Of a DNA stretch of 64,000 bases, positions 1 to 8,435 are shown one piece after another; the first letter of the stretch is position 1, and every line of letters begins with the position of its first letter. The DNA comes from Anaerosacchariphilus hominis (GTDB taxonomy: Bacteria; Bacillota; Clostridia; Lachnospirales; Lachnospiraceae): assembly GCF_014290175.1 (NCBI RefSeq), contig NZ_JACOOR010000003.1:124001-188000 (forward strand), in the 5' to 3' direction. The notes beneath the pieces are model-generated. The model saw nothing but the letters and a program-made list of their open reading frames with translations, did not search any database and was not told where the DNA came from. Made by a program: the position numbers and the translations under genes.

Positions 1-65
1 AGCTTCCGGTGCTCGATCTCCTGCTGAATCTTCTCGATATCCTGCCTGGTCAGCTGTTCCCGCAT
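1..65 (-). CDS. GreA/GreB-family transcript cleavage factor, N-terminal fragment (runs off the window)
   Basis: Only the first 21-22 codons are present, beginning at an ATG two bases after the DUF4317 stop codon, so the two genes are probably co-translated. The visible start (MREQLTRQDIEKIQQEIEHR) resembles the GreA-like proteins that I recall following DUF4317 in Lachnospiraceae; members rescue backtracked RNA polymerase. The catalytic coiled-coil tip lies outside the window, so the assignment rests on the N-terminal helix and gene order only. Confidence 0.5.
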   Translation of the reverse strand, partial: MREQLTRQDIEKIQQEIEHRK

Positions 66-67
66 GC

Positions 68-1225
68 CTATTCCTCTCCTTCACTCTTTCGTCCGCTGCT
101 TCCTATGGTACGAACAGATATACCGTTTACCTCCACCCGGTCGTCCACCGGGATCACCAGGCACTGTCTGCCGTCGATGATCCGGGTCTCCACCAGATCC
201 GAACGCTCCGGGTTCACCTGAACCACCACGTCCGGGGCCTTGATCTCAAACTTTCTGGTATTCATCACATTGGAGGCCAGGAATTCCGTATGAGCTCCCG
301 CGGATTCCTCATAGCGCTCCTCGATCTCTTCCATCTTCTCCGCTTCCACGCCGCTCCCGGCAAAGAGGTGCTTCACCTCCGCCCGGCTCAGCACCAGGGG
401 CTCCGGCTCATCCTTCTTCTCCTCAGCCATCTCGTAGAGCTTTTCATGGATGTTGCGGACTGCTTCGTAATCGCATTCCTCGCCCAGGGTTTCCTCGATC
501 ATGGCATTGAAGGTATCCTTCTGATCCGCAGCTGTCAGAGGCGTACCGCAGCCGAACATGCCCTCCACGAAATCATCCTTCAGCTCCTCCGCGTTCTTGG
601 AGTAGTAAAGCATGCTGTGTAAATCCGTACTCCGATCCTGGAATGCCGGGAATAAAAAGCCCGCCATGGGAAGTTCCACCAGCCAGTCCCTCACCCGGGA
701 ACCGAAACGGTTACTTTCAGCGTCGTAGCTTAGACCCGCCTTGGACAGATTCACCGGACAGATGGTGCAGAGCAGATACTCATAGACCTCGTCGGAGGCG
801 TCGAACATTTCCTCATTATCCGAGGACTTGCCCGGCACATCGTATATGCCGTGTACCAGGAGAATCAGGTAATTCTCCCCGTACTCATAAGTCTCTATGA
901 TCTTATCATAAAATTTCTCCAGCAGCACGTCGTCTTTCAGCTTGCTGTCCCGGAGTTTCAAAAGGAACTCCTGCTGACCGCCCTCCAGCTCCGCATCCAG
1001 CGGGAACTCCAGATTCACCAGATTCTTTCCCACGGTGCCGGACAGGCTCTTCCGAAAAATCTCAAAATACTTAAAGCATTCCTCCTCGGATTGGGAAAGG
1101 AAGGCCTCCTTCATCTCGCTCTTTTTATTCTTCTCCCCGTCCACATAACAGGCGCAGAGTCTGGTCAACGCACAGTTCTGGGGGGTAAACTGCTTTTTGA
1201 TTTCCGCAATTTCTTTTTTATTCAT
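68..1225 (-). CDS. DUF4317 family protein
   Basis: A soluble protein of 385 residues with no signal peptide or membrane segment, rich in Glu/Asp/Lys and with a very acidic stretch near residues 265-310. It matches the DUF4317 family as I remember it, which is common in Lachnospiraceae and has no established function. I chose the ATG at 1225 (MNKKEIAEIKKQ) because an AGGAG lies about 11 bases upstream; the in-frame GTG four codons earlier touches that AGGAG. It lies just upstream of a GreA-like gene and downstream of the GTPase-NYN gene, so a link to transcription or translation housekeeping is possible but unproven. Confidence 0.8.
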   Translation of the reverse strand: MNKKEIAEIKKQFTPQNCALTRLCACYVDGEKNKKSEMKEAFLSQSEEECFKYFEIFRKSLSGTVGKNLVNLEFPLDAELEGGQQEFLLKLRDSKLKDDVLLEKFYDKIIETYEYGENYLILLVHGIYDVPGKSSDNEEMFDASDEVYEYLLCTICPVNLSKAGLSYDAESNRFGSRVRDWLVELPMAGFLFPAFQDRSTDLHSMLYYSKNAEELKDDFVEGMFGCGTPLTAADQKDTFNAMIEETLGEECDYEAVRNIHEKLYEMAEEKKDEPEPLVLSRAEVKHLFAGSGVEAEKMEEIEERYEESAGAHTEFLASNVMNTRKFEIKAPDVVVQVNPERSDLVETRIIDGRQCLVIPVDDRVEVNGISVRTIGSSGRKSEGEE

Positions 1226-1270
1226 GTAAAAATTCACTCCTGAATCTTATTCTTGCTTATCATTTTCCTA

Positions 1271-3940
1271 TCATTCTTCTGCAGACAAAATCTCCTCTAT
1301 CCAGCTGCGAACCTCATCGGACAGGTTCTCAAACAGATAATTTTTTCCGCTGACCGGTTTGTGCTCCATGGTCTCCCGCAGTTCACTTCCGGTCACCTCC
1401 ACCAGCTCCCGAAGGCCTGCCGCTGAGAGCCTGTTCGCTCCCTGTCCCATGATGATCACCTGCTCCAGGCCGTCGGAGGTGGCCACAGTCACCTGATACT
1501 TCCGGCCCAGCTCATGTACGGTCTTCTCGATATACTGGTCGGCCGTCTCCGCTTCTTTGGTATATACCACATGGATATTGTGATACCGAAAGATTTCTCT
1601 GGTTCCGCCTTCCACACGATATGCGTCAAAAACCAGAATCAGAGTGCAGCCCAGAGCCCCCTGCAGGTTCGACAGAACGTCCATAAGCTTTCCCCTGGCG
1701 GACTCCAGATTGATTTCCGACAGGGCTTTTAAGTCCTCCCAGGCGAAAATGATATTATAACCGTCCACCAGAAGATATTCCTTTTCCTTCTTCCGGAACT
1801 TGATTTCCCTCTTTCCGGTATCCTCGGGCTCTTTCCGAAAACTTCGTTCCACCCGTCCCACGCCCTGGCGCTCCCACCGGATGGGTCCGTAGGTACGTTC
1901 AAAAATCTCGTCCAGTTCCTTGGGATCCACGGCCCCAAGGGATGACTGGCTCCTTCTGGCAGTCTCCATTCCAAGCTTTCCCGGCTCCTTCTTCGGACGC
2001 AGGACGCTGTCCAGGTGCATGTAGGAGAATACCTGATTCCAGGGCACATAAAAGCCTGCGCCGTGGGCGCAGAATACAGAGCCTGTGGGATTCAGGATAT
2101 CCGCCTCGGAATCATAGTCTGTCTCGGCGATAACCTCCTCCGCATTGGCACAGGGACCGTAGCCCTTCAGACTACAGGACAAATGCCCCAGTCCCCGGGT
2201 ATAGGCAGTCACCTCCGCCGCGTAGCCCTGCATCCGGGACACCGGTACAGAGCCCTTCAGGACCATCTGGCCATTCTCATTCTCCGGCTCGGAAAAGCTG
2301 CCGGACATCTTCTGGATATCCGTCATGGCCCGGCCCAGCTTATCCGCTGGAACCGTCAGCCGAAACTCGTAAAAGGGCTCCAACAGCACACTTTCCGCCT
2401 GCTTCAGGCCCTGACGCACCGCCCGGTAGGTGGCCTGCCGAAAGTCACCGCCCTCGGTATGCTTGGCATGGGCCCGGCCCGACGCCAGAGATATCTTCAT
2501 ATCCGTGATCTCCGACCCGGTCAGCACGCCCGGATGACTCCGCTCCGCCAGATGGGTCAGAATCAATCTCTGCCAGTTCCGGTCCAACACATCCTCGCTG
2601 CAGCGGCTCTCAAAAACCAGTCCGCTTCCCGGCTCCCCGGGCTCCAGAATCAGGTGTACCTCCGCATAGTGGCGCAGGGGCTCAAAATGGCCCACGCCCT
2701 CCACCACATTTCCAATGGTCTCTTTATATACAATACTACCTGCGCCGAATTCCACCGAAACGCCGAAGCGCTCCTGCATCAGGCTTTTTAAAATCTCGAT
2801 CTGCACCTCGCCCATAACCCGCACATGGATCTCCGAGAATTCCTCCCGCCAGACCACATGCAGCTCCGGAAGCTCTTCCTCCAGAACCCGGAGCTTCCGC
2901 AGAAGCTCATGGATATTACAGCCCTCCGGGGGCAGAAGCTGATAGGTCAACACCGGCTCCAGCGCCGGAAGCGGGCCCCTTCCCTCGTCTCCCAGACCTT
3001 CCCCCGCCCGGGTGCGGGACAGTCCGGTCACTGCGCAGACGGTTCCCGCCGGTGCCTCCTGTACAGCTTCAAAACTGCTGCCGGAATAGAGACGGATCTG
3101 ATCTGCCTTTTCCTCCCAGTTTTCTCCGTCGGTCTCGCCACGGACGATCTGCTTTACTTTCAGGGAGCCGCCAGTCACCTTCAGATAGGTCAGACGGTTT
3201 CCCTGCCCGTCCCGGCCGATCTTGTATACACGCGCGCCAAAATCCGCCGGATATTCCGCCTGCACCATATAGCGGGTCAGGCCATCCAGAATCTCCCGGA
3301 CGCCCTCGTTTTTTAATGCAGAACCAAAGTAACAGGGAAAAAGCTTCCTCCCTCTGATCTGATGGGCGATTGTTTCATCCTTCAGCTCCCCTGTTTCCAG
3401 AAACTGCTCCAACAATGCTTCATCACAGACTGCGGCGTCTTCCCAGATATCCGCCGTGGACCGATCTGCGGTGAAATCCACGCAGCTCCCATCCAGAGCA
3501 TCCTTCAGTTCTGCCAGAAGAGCAGCCCTGTCGGTTCCCTGCTGATCCATTTTATTGACAAATAAAAAAACCGGAATCCTGTACTGCCCCAACAACTTCC
3601 AGAGGGTACGCACATGGGCCTGGACGCCGTCCGCGCCATTGATGACTAAAATGGCATAGTCCAACACCCAGAGAGTACGCTCCATCTCTGCGGAGAAGTC
3701 CACATGACCCGGGGTGTCCAGAAGGGCTGCCTGCCAGTCTCCCAGGTGAAGCTGGGCCTGGCTGGCGAAGATCGTGATGCCCCGGGCCCGTTCCAGGCTG
3801 TGAGTGTCCAGATGAGCGTCTCCGTGATCCACACGACCGACCCTGCGAATGGCACCGCACTGATAGAGGATGGCCTCGGCCAGAGTTGTCTTCCCGGCGT
3901 CCACGTGCGCCAGGATTCCGATGGTTGTTCGTTTTTCCAT
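1271..3940 (-). CDS. TetM-like ribosomal protection GTPase fused to a C-terminal YacP/Rae1-like NYN endonuclease domain
   Basis: The protein has 889 residues, against about 640 for Tet(M)/Tet(O). Residues 1 to about 650 form an EF-G/Tet(M)-type translational GTPase: P-loop AHVDAGKTTL, DTPGHVDF (G3), NKMDQ (G4), then EF-G-like domains ending in a domain IV/V region (PVSRMQGYAAEV). A charged linker of about 70 residues follows. From about residue 723 to the end there is a NYN/PIN-like domain close to B. subtilis YacP (Rae1): LLVDGYNI, VFDAYRVEGG, TKEAETADQYIEK and ATSDGLEQ carry the acidic residues expected for metal-dependent RNA cleavage. Rae1 is known to cleave mRNA in the ribosomal A site, and Tet(M) proteins bind that site, so one polypeptide may combine A-site entry with mRNA cleavage; this is inference. 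The gene is monocistronic-looking, with GAGGT ahead of the ATG. Tetracycline resistance is not implied by the sequence. Confidence 0.85.
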   Translation of the reverse strand: MEKRTTIGILAHVDAGKTTLAEAILYQCGAIRRVGRVDHGDAHLDTHSLERARGITIFASQAQLHLGDWQAALLDTPGHVDFSAEMERTLWVLDYAILVINGADGVQAHVRTLWKLLGQYRIPVFLFVNKMDQQGTDRAALLAELKDALDGSCVDFTADRSTADIWEDAAVCDEALLEQFLETGELKDETIAHQIRGRKLFPCYFGSALKNEGVREILDGLTRYMVQAEYPADFGARVYKIGRDGQGNRLTYLKVTGGSLKVKQIVRGETDGENWEEKADQIRLYSGSSFEAVQEAPAGTVCAVTGLSRTRAGEGLGDEGRGPLPALEPVLTYQLLPPEGCNIHELLRKLRVLEEELPELHVVWREEFSEIHVRVMGEVQIEILKSLMQERFGVSVEFGAGSIVYKETIGNVVEGVGHFEPLRHYAEVHLILEPGEPGSGLVFESRCSEDVLDRNWQRLILTHLAERSHPGVLTGSEITDMKISLASGRAHAKHTEGGDFRQATYRAVRQGLKQAESVLLEPFYEFRLTVPADKLGRAMTDIQKMSGSFSEPENENGQMVLKGSVPVSRMQGYAAEVTAYTRGLGHLSCSLKGYGPCANAEEVIAETDYDSEADILNPTGSVFCAHGAGFYVPWNQVFSYMHLDSVLRPKKEPGKLGMETARRSQSSLGAVDPKELDEIFERTYGPIRWERQGVGRVERSFRKEPEDTGKREIKFRKKEKEYLLVDGYNIIFAWEDLKALSEINLESARGKLMDVLSNLQGALGCTLILVFDAYRVEGGTREIFRYHNIHVVYTKEAETADQYIEKTVHELGRKYQVTVATSDGLEQVIIMGQGANRLSAAGLRELVEVTGSELRETMEHKPVSGKNYLFENLSDEVRSWIEEILSAEE

Positions 3941-4025
3941 AGTTTTTAACCTCGGGGTTTATTTTAACACAAAATGTTTGTTCGGGGAAGAGGTGAATGT
4001 GGAAAATGGAGGAAAGTCTTTTGAT

Positions 4026-4133
4026 AGACGGACGAACCTCCCCCGAAACAATTTTCCACGCTCATCCCGCCTGAAAAGCGGCTAACTGATTCGTTTAGGA
4101 AAATTGTTTCGGGGGAGGTTCCGGGTATTGCAA
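4026..4133. repeat. 108-bp palindromic intergenic repeat, copy 1
   Basis: This segment is identical at 107 of 108 positions to 12629-12736 (only base 4030 differs). It contains perfect 24-base arms at 4034-4057 and 4098-4121 around a 40-base centre, which itself holds a small CCGC/GCGG hairpin. It lies 42 bases beyond the dhaL stop codon. It could act as a bidirectional terminator or RNA processing site, or be a REP/MITE-like element; the near-identity of the two copies favours a mobile or gene-converted element over chance terminators. Confidence 0.9.
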
Positions 4134-4175
4134 AGTATTACTTTCTCCCATTTATGGAGCGGGCTGGTCCAGAGC

Positions 4176-4811
4176 TCAGGTCTCTATGCTGGTTTTCAGG
4201 CCCTGAAACAGGTAGAGAGCGGCGGTGGCACCCTGATCGGGAATGCCGGTGGCTTTGGTGGCAAAAACGGCAGCTTTTCCGTATTTGGGAATCATGGTTT
4301 TGGTGGCCTCCACGCCTTCGGCGGCTCCTTTGCAAGCGGCCTCGATGATTTTTCGCATGTCGCCGGTGGAAGCGGCCTCTTCGGCCTTTTCAGCGGCCGG
4401 GGCGGCTGCGTCCAGAATAGTGCATTCGCCGGGCTGGCATTTCCCACGCCTCTGAATACCGGCTGCGAAGCCTTTCAACCAGAGTACCAGTTCTTCCGCT
4501 CTGAAAACTTCTCTGCCTTTCAGTGTTTTTCCGCCTTCCATGATGCCGCTGCTCATGAGTGTTCCCATGGTACTGGGCACCAGACTGGCCATTTTCATAC
4601 CTGCTTTCATCAATGTTTTTCCCACGTCTCCGGGCTCTGTGTTCTCCCGGATCAGATCCGGCAGGGCCCCGAATCCCTTACTCATGGTCAGCCCCAAATC
4701 GCCGTCGCCCATGCGGGCGTCCATTTCACACAACTCCTCTTTTTTCTTCAAAAAGAGGACTGCGGCTCCCTCAAACAACTGCGGCAACTGTTCTGTTGTA
4801 TATTTTTCCAT
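4176..4811 (-). CDS. dhaL: Dihydroxyacetone kinase ADP-binding subunit DhaL
   Basis: A soluble 211-residue protein of normal DhaL length. The N-terminal region contains the DARMGDGDLGLTM signature, whose aspartates bind Mg-nucleotide, followed by the helical-barrel sequence typical of the family (MASLVPSTMGTLMSSG, TILDAAAPAAEKA). DhaL carries the nucleotide that phosphorylates the ketone held by DhaK. The gene starts 11 bases after dhaK with its own GGAGG, so the two are co-transcribed. No DhaM phosphotransferase gene follows; instead copy 1 of the 108-bp repeat ends the unit. Whether the phosphate comes from ATP or from a PTS protein cannot be read from the sequence. Confidence 0.9.
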   Translation of the reverse strand: MEKYTTEQLPQLFEGAAVLFLKKKEELCEMDARMGDGDLGLTMSKGFGALPDLIRENTEPGDVGKTLMKAGMKMASLVPSTMGTLMSSGIMEGGKTLKGREVFRAEELVLWLKGFAAGIQRRGKCQPGECTILDAAAPAAEKAEEAASTGDMRKIIEAACKGAAEGVEATKTMIPKYGKAAVFATKATGIPDQGATAALYLFQGLKTSIET

Positions 4812-4822
4812 CGCTCTGCCTC

Positions 4823-5815
4823 CTATGACTGGGTATAGAATGGGGTCTTTACAGGTCGGTCGATCCAGTCCTTCATTTCCCCATCCACTTTACAGATGGA
4901 GATAGACGCTCCAGCCATTTCCATACTGGTAGCAAATTCGCCCACAAAGGTCCGATAAACTTTGATTTTTTTCTCATCCAGAAGTTTTCTCACGCTTCCG
5001 GACAGGATATAGAGTTCCTCGATGCTGGTGGCTCCCAGACCATTGATGAGGACGCAGATCTCCTCTCCTTCACCCACAGGCATATCCTTCAGCAGGGTCC
5101 CCAGACTCTCAGATGCCAGCTCATCGGCCGTCTTTACGGGACCGTTCCAAATCCCCGGCTCTCCGTGGATGCCCATACCCATGGCCATCTCGTTCTCACC
5201 CAGGGTAAAGTTGGAATGTCCCACCTCTGGAATGATACAGGGCGTCAGGGCAAAGCCCACGGTGCGGGTATTATCTTTTGCCTTCTGCGCCGCTGCCAGC
5301 ACCTCGTCCAGGGTTCCCATTTCCGCCGCTTTCGCCCCGGCGCATTTGTACATGAAGAAGATACCTGCCACGCCTCTTCTCACGGCTGGATCTTCACCGC
5401 TGTTCACGTCGTCCGCGCCCACAATGCTGCGGGTCTCGATATCGTCCATCTCGCACATTTCCGCGGACATATCAAAATTCATGGTGTCTCCGGTGTAGTT
5501 CCCATACAGATACAGAACCCCGGCTCCCGCCTCCACTTCCTTTGTCACATTATAAATCTGCTCCGCGGACGGGCTCTGGAAAACGCTTCCCACTGCGCAG
5601 CCGTCCAGCAAGCCCTCTCCCACGTAACCAAGAAACAGGGGCAGATGGCCGGTGCCGCCTCCGGTGACAATAGCCACCTTTCCCTCTGTCTTCTTTGCTT
5701 TACAGTAGCATCTGAGATTGTCGTCTGTATATTTCACCTGATCCCCATGGGCGGTATAAATGCCTTTCAGCATATCGTCCGTATAGTTTTCCGGTGCATT
5801 GATTATCTTTTTCAT
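4823..5815 (-). CDS. dhaK: Dihydroxyacetone kinase substrate-binding subunit DhaK
   Basis: 330 residues, the expected DhaK length. Visible family motifs are VTGGGTGHLPLFLGYVG near residues 50-66, NYTGDTMNFDMS around 106-117, and GMGIHGEPG, whose histidine forms the hemiaminal with the keto substrate. DhaK binds dihydroxyacetone or a related short ketose covalently, and DhaL-bound nucleotide phosphorylates it. It lies between the DeoR regulator and dhaL in a three-gene unit. Paralogues of this family act on erythrulose and similar C4 sugars, so the true substrate may not be dihydroxyacetone. The neighbouring PTS/aldolase operon suggests the substrate arises from sugar breakdown. Confidence 0.9.
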   Translation of the reverse strand: MKKIINAPENYTDDMLKGIYTAHGDQVKYTDDNLRCYCKAKKTEGKVAIVTGGGTGHLPLFLGYVGEGLLDGCAVGSVFQSPSAEQIYNVTKEVEAGAGVLYLYGNYTGDTMNFDMSAEMCEMDDIETRSIVGADDVNSGEDPAVRRGVAGIFFMYKCAGAKAAEMGTLDEVLAAAQKAKDNTRTVGFALTPCIIPEVGHSNFTLGENEMAMGMGIHGEPGIWNGPVKTADELASESLGTLLKDMPVGEGEEICVLINGLGATSIEELYILSGSVRKLLDEKKIKVYRTFVGEFATSMEMAGASISICKVDGEMKDWIDRPVKTPFYTQS

Positions 5816-5840
5816 AGCTTACACCCCTTTTTGTTTCATT

Positions 5841-6608
5841 TCAGTTTTCTCTTCGATATACTTCTGTTACCCTCTCCGGCTCCATCACATTACGGAAATT
5901 CTCCGGCAGTGAATCCAGAATGATCTGATCAAATTCCGCGAACCGGGCATACTGGAAGGTGGTTCTCCGCTCAAACTTCTCCGCTGTTCCAATGAGAATC
6001 TTTGTTCTGGCACGTTCCATCACATACCGATTCAAGGCAATGGCGTCCTCGGTCAAAGTGCCTGGACCTTCCATGCCCATGCAGCCATCCATGCCTAAGA
6101 TAGCCACGTCGAACATCATCTTCTGGAGCATATCATAAGCGAAGTGTCCCTCGGTCCTTCTTCCTGAATGAGAATAGGTTCCTCCCAGTAGAATAATTTG
6201 ATTCTTACTGACCTGAGCCGCCTCCGCAAATTCCAAGCAATTCGTCACAATCAGCACCTTCTTCCGGTAGCTTAGCAGCTTTCCCAGCGGAATAGCGGTA
6301 CTGCTGGGATCCACGAAAATGCTGTTCTCATTGCGGATATACCGCATGACCTCATTGCAGATATCCTTTTTAATATCGTGGCGCTCCCGAATCCGGTATT
6401 CCATGGGAACATCCATATAATTTTCCCGGATGACCGCGCCTCCGTGGGTCCGGTACAGGATTCCCTTTTCTTCCAGGACTGTCAGATCCCGGCGAATGGT
6501 CTCCTGTGTCATATGGAGCTGGGCGGCCAATTCCTCCACTGTGACCTGTCTCTTTTGCAGGACCAGCTGGGTGATTTCTTCCTGACGCCTTTCCACTTTT
6601 TTCTTCAT
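5841..6608 (-). CDS. DeoR/GlpR-family transcriptional regulator
   Basis: The start at 6608 (MKKKVERRQEEITQL) is preceded by GGGGGAAG at proper distance; the ATG seven codons earlier has no such site. Residues 1 to about 60 form the DeoR winged helix (VTVEELAAQLHMTQETIRRDL and the EEKGILYRTHGGAV loop). Residues about 75-240 form the sugar-phosphate-sensing DeoRC domain (FVDPSSTAIPL, LIVTNCLEFAE). DeoR proteins are usually repressors relieved by a phosphorylated sugar. Being first in a unit with dhaK and dhaL, and next to the PTS operon, it probably controls both. Confidence 0.9.
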   Translation of the reverse strand: MKKKVERRQEEITQLVLQKRQVTVEELAAQLHMTQETIRRDLTVLEEKGILYRTHGGAVIRENYMDVPMEYRIRERHDIKKDICNEVMRYIRNENSIFVDPSSTAIPLGKLLSYRKKVLIVTNCLEFAEAAQVSKNQIILLGGTYSHSGRRTEGHFAYDMLQKMMFDVAILGMDGCMGMEGPGTLTEDAIALNRYVMERARTKILIGTAEKFERRTTFQYARFAEFDQIILDSLPENFRNVMEPERVTEVYRREN

Positions 6609-6656
6609 ATATTCTTCCCCCAAAAACATATCGTATCAGCAGCTATGAATAAAAAA

Positions 6657-6685
6657 ATTATATCTGGCTTTCAGGAAAAAAGCAA
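6657..6685 (-). promoter_or_regulatory. Candidate sigma-A promoter for deoR-dhaK-dhaL
   Basis: Reading the minus strand, TTGCTT (6680-6685) and TATAAT (6657-6662) are separated by exactly 17 bases. The -35 overlaps the T-run of the terminator that closes the upstream operon, so termination and re-initiation are packed together. Confidence 0.65.
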
Positions 6686-6715
6686 TGCGGCCGAAGCATT
6701 TCCGCCCAGCCGCAT
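6676..6715 (-). terminator. Rho-independent terminator after the PTS operon
   Basis: On the minus strand ATGCGGC and GCCGCAT (6685-6715) form a 7-bp stem followed by a run of six T (6676-6681). It lies just after the cupin gene and separates the PTS operon from deoR-dhaKL. Confidence 0.75.
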
Positions 6716-6721
6716 CCGGTT

Positions 6722-7012
6722 TTACTCCTGCTTCATATAACCAAGATTAAAAATGTAATGCTTTTTAATTTTTTCTTCCACGCACCACCAGCATTCCAGT
6801 CCCGGTTGGAAGGTTACCAAGTCTCCCACACCAAAATAATATTTTTCTCCGTCCAGTGTCTCCACATAGGCTTTTCCCTCGATCACGAGACAGGTCTCCT
6901 CCCGCTCGTCGTAAGTGTCACGCCATTTTTCCGGCTCATGCTCCCAGGTGGGCTGTGCTTTCAGCAGAGCTTCTTCCTCCGCCGTTGGTTTTCTCACCAG
7001 TACAGGCTTCAT
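6722..7012 (-). CDS. Small cupin-domain protein
   Basis: A 96-residue single cupin. A beta-barrel pattern is visible from EETCLVIEGKAYVETLDG to YYFGVGDLVTFQPGLECWW. The metal-binding histidines of classical cupins are mostly absent, so it may bind a sugar or act as an isomerase-like or sensory barrel rather than as a metal enzyme. It is the last gene of the PTS operon, 10 bases after the IIB gene, and is followed directly by a terminator. Its position suggests a role in handling the imported sugar phosphate; the reaction is unknown. Confidence 0.75.
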   Translation of the reverse strand: MKPVLVRKPTAEEEALLKAQPTWEHEPEKWRDTYDEREETCLVIEGKAYVETLDGEKYYFGVGDLVTFQPGLECWWCVEEKIKKHYIFNLGYMKQE

Positions 7013-7022
7013 AAATTCCTCC

Positions 7023-7523
7023 TTACAGTTCCGGATAATGCTTCGCCTTCACGTCCGCCCAGGAGGTCTTCTTGTCCTCCGGAACCGGCTGGAAGTAGCC
7101 ATCCAGACCATCTTTTACCATCTCGTCAAACATTTTCGCATCTTCATCGCTGAAGGAAATGGGACCCAGTACGTTCTTTCGTCCCACGCCTCCGCCGATG
7201 CTTCCCACCTGGAGCGCAGGATACTTAAATCCGGCATAGTAAGCCTTATGAGCCATCTTCATGCCTTTGAATAAAATAAAAATCGGCTCCACGCTGCCAA
7301 GCTGGTCTTCCTGCCACCGTTTTCCCGCTTCCTCCGCCGTAATGACTTCCAGCTGTGTTCCCACTGGCGTGGCCATATAGAAGATCTGGGAGAGGAAATC
7401 ATCCTTCGCAATGGTGTCGTCAATGATATAAATTTTCTTTGCGCCTGTCCGGTACAACCACTGGGTACACACCTGTCCATGTATCAGTCGCGCGTCGATT
7501 CTTACTAAAGCCAGCTGTCCCAT
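7023..7523 (-). CDS. PTS mannose/fructose/sorbose-family IIB component
   Basis: 166 residues from the ATG at 7523 (MGQLALVRIDARLIHGQV), which has AGGTGA upstream; the in-frame GTG three codons earlier overlaps that site. RIDARLIHGQV holds the histidine that is phosphorylated by IIA and passes phosphate to the sugar. The remaining sequence (IYIIDDTIAKDDF, VGSIGGGVGRKNV) fits the family. IIB is cytoplasmic and works with IIA (11467-11862) and the fused IIC-IID. It is separated from them by aldolase, hydrolase and membrane genes, an uncommon gene order for this family. Confidence 0.92.
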   Translation of the reverse strand: MGQLALVRIDARLIHGQVCTQWLYRTGAKKIYIIDDTIAKDDFLSQIFYMATPVGTQLEVITAEEAGKRWQEDQLGSVEPIFILFKGMKMAHKAYYAGFKYPALQVGSIGGGVGRKNVLGPISFSDEDAKMFDEMVKDGLDGYFQPVPEDKKTSWADVKAKHYPEL

Positions 7524-7544
7524 ATTCTTCACCTCGTTTTATTT

Positions 7545-8408
7545 TTAGTCTTCGATTTTGATCCAGTTCTTTCCTACGGAACCGGTGACTCTCATATAAT
7601 CCATGGTGCGCTCTTTATAGCCAGCCCACATGATATCTCCCGCCATCCGGGCTCCGATATTCTCGCCTGCCTGATATCTGCCGTCCTCGAAAAGCATCTG
7701 CAGACCATAATTGTAAGCGTCGGTTCCCATATTTACCTTCTGGCAGCCAATCTGGCAGCATTTCGCAATATTGTCAAAGCCAGAGAAGGAGCCGCCGTGG
7801 AATACCAAGGGTACGTCCACCTTTGCCTTCAGTTCTTCCAGACGCTCAAAATCGATATCCGGTGCTCCATTGGTGTACTCGCCGTGAGCCTCTCCGATGG
7901 AAACCGCCAGGCAGTCACAACCGGAAAGCTTTACAAACTCCGCAGCCTTATCCGGGTCTGTCAGATACTCTTCTCTCTTCTCCGCATAATCGCATCCATC
8001 CGCGATCTGGCCAAATTCTGCTTCTACCGTAATGCCCAACGGCTCGCAAATTTTCTTGAAATACGCTACTTCTTTCGCATTTTCCTCAAAGGATAATGCG
8101 GCACGATCTACCATGATTCCGGTAAAGCCGCCGTAAATGGCTTTTACACAAGCCTCATAGGAATCGCCGTGATCCAGGTTCAGGGCTACAGGCACCCGTA
8201 CCTCATCGGCCATCTGACGGATGATATGTCCGAAGGACACCAAATCCTTATGATTGTTCGGCAACACATCGATGATAATCGGGGAGTCCAGCTCCACGGC
8301 TGCCTCTAGGCACACCCGTACGGAATCTTCGTTGAATACATTGGGAGCCAGTACTCCATAGCCGCCCTTTTTCGCTTTCTCCAGAATCTCTAACATTGAT
8401 ACCAGCAT
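7545..8408 (-). CDS. Class II (zinc-dependent) ketose-phosphate aldolase
   Basis: 287 residues, typical for class II fructose/tagatose-bisphosphate-type aldolases. Zinc and catalytic motifs are visible: LNLDHGDSYE (catalytic Asp and zinc His), VEAEFGQI (zinc Glu), IGEAHGEY (zinc His) and VFHGGS (zinc His, usually LHGGS). Members split a ketose phosphate into dihydroxyacetone phosphate and an aldehyde. In this operon it probably cleaves the sugar phosphate made by the PTS, and DhaKL would deal with an unphosphorylated C3/C4 product; this is inference. RBS AGGAGG precedes the ATG. The exact sugar cannot be told from sequence. Confidence 0.88.
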   Translation of the reverse strand: MLVSMLEILEKAKKGGYGVLAPNVFNEDSVRVCLEAAVELDSPIIIDVLPNNHKDLVSFGHIIRQMADEVRVPVALNLDHGDSYEACVKAIYGGFTGIMVDRAALSFEENAKEVAYFKKICEPLGITVEAEFGQIADGCDYAEKREEYLTDPDKAAEFVKLSGCDCLAVSIGEAHGEYTNGAPDIDFERLEELKAKVDVPLVFHGGSFSGFDNIAKCCQIGCQKVNMGTDAYNYGLQMLFEDGRYQAGENIGARMAGDIMWAGYKERTMDYMRVTGSVGKNWIKIED

Positions 8409-8435
8409 ATCTGTTTCCTCCTTATATTCATTTTA

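Noticed and set aside
1271..3940. Calling the GTPase an acquired tetracycline-resistance gene such as tet(M) or tet(W)
   Set aside because: The N-terminal sequence is clearly divergent from mobile Tet proteins, it lies among housekeeping genes and it carries an extra nuclease domain. Resistance cannot be inferred.
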